Below, one piece after another: positions 5,707 to 6,072 of a DNA stretch of 6,072 nucleotides (position 1 is its first letter; every line of letters begins with the position of its first letter). A program made the position numbers and the translations under genes. Location: the NCBI GenBank assembly GCA_024699575.1, contig JAILPF010000024.1, positions 1 through 6,072 on the forward strand, in the 5' to 3' direction. The notes beneath the pieces were generated by a model. The model did no database searches. It was given only the letters and a program-made list of their open reading frames with translations, and had not been told where the DNA came from. Source of the stretch: Acetatifactor sp. (GTDB lineage Bacteria > Bacillota > Clostridia > Lachnospirales > Lachnospiraceae).

Positions 5707-6072
5707 ATGTATTATCCCGATGAATTGATTGAAGAAGTCAGAATGAAAAATGACATCGTTGATGTGGTGTCAGGCTATGTGAAACTACAAAAAAAGGGTG
5801 GCAATTATTGGGGATTGTGCCCCTTTCATAATGAGAAGACATCATCTTTTTCAGTAAACGGGCCAAAGCAGATGTATCATTGCTTTGGCTGCGGAGCAGG
5901 TGGAAATGTATTTACATTCCTGATGAACTATGAGAATTATACCTTTCCGGAAGCAGTGAAGGCACTTGCAGACAGAGCAGGAGTACAGTTGCCGGAGCCG
6001 GAATATTCCGAGGAGGCAAAAAAACGGGCAGGTAAAAGAGCCCAGCTTTTGGAGGTCAATAAGGAAGCTGCC
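5707..6072 (+). CDS. dnaG: DNA primase DnaG, N-terminal 122 residues, 3' end outside window
   Basis: DnaG makes the RNA primers for DNA replication at the fork, working with the replicative helicase. The ATG at 5707 follows GTGAGG (5696-5701) by 5 nt and the frame stays open to the window edge. The protein begins MYYPDELIEEVRMKNDIVDVV, the usual primase start. The CHC2-type zinc site is complete: Cys38 and His41 in CPFH, Cys59 and Cys62 in CFGC, with GGNVFTFLM just after. The visible part covers the zinc-binding domain and the linker toward the TOPRIM catalytic core; about four fifths of a normal primase (near 600 residues) lies beyond the window. It follows dgt with a 33-nt gap. In Clostridia the next gene is commonly rpoD, encoding sigma-A, as part of a macromolecular-synthesis operon; that is expectation, not seen here. 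Confidence 0.97.
   Translation, partial: MYYPDELIEEVRMKNDIVDVVSGYVKLQKKGGNYWGLCPFHNEKTSSFSVNGPKQMYHCFGCGAGGNVFTFLMNYENYTFPEAVKALADRAGVQLPEPEYSEEAKKRAGKRAQLLEVNKEAA

Overview
The window looks like chromosomal DNA of an anaerobic Firmicute, most likely a Lachnospiraceae-type Clostridium relative. This rests on strong AGGAGG-type ribosome binding sites, moderate GC with A/T-rich intergenic DNA, the dgt-dnaG gene order typical of Clostridia, a tRNA with no encoded CCA, and a GH13/GH31 starch-sugar pair common in gut Firmicutes. The assignment is an inference; no marker gene fixes the species.

Layout, all on the + strand. Positions 1-3488 carry a carbohydrate-use operon end: the 3' part of a GH13 amylase-family enzyme (neopullulanase/cyclomaltodextrinase type), then 34 nt later a complete GH31 alpha-glucosidase-family enzyme. 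Neither visible sequence has an export signal, although the GH13 N-terminus is outside the window. Together they would cut imported malto- or isomalto-oligosaccharides inside the cell.

Positions 3489-4344 hold a single gene for a 242-residue protein with no assigned function. Its C-terminal half resembles the C-terminal region of the flagellar cap protein FliD (HAP2). A good match to a flagellar sigma-28 (SigD/FliA) promoter lies just upstream, followed by a near-perfect Shine-Dalgarno sequence. This is the most interesting part of the window: a stand-alone, probably motility-regulated gene placed between a sugar operon and housekeeping genes.

Positions 4374-4541 form a compact tRNA-Leu(CAG) unit with a textbook sigma-A promoter and an intrinsic terminator. 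A 7-bp dyad brackets the promoter's -10 box. Positions 4669-6072 begin a replication/nucleotide cluster: a complete HD-domain dNTP triphosphohydrolase (dgt) and, 33 nt downstream, the start of DNA primase (dnaG). In Firmicutes this cluster usually continues into the sigma-A gene rpoD, which would be beyond the window.

No CRISPR array, insertion sequence, integrase, riboswitch or phage gene is visible. No gene-free stretch exceeds 300 bases.
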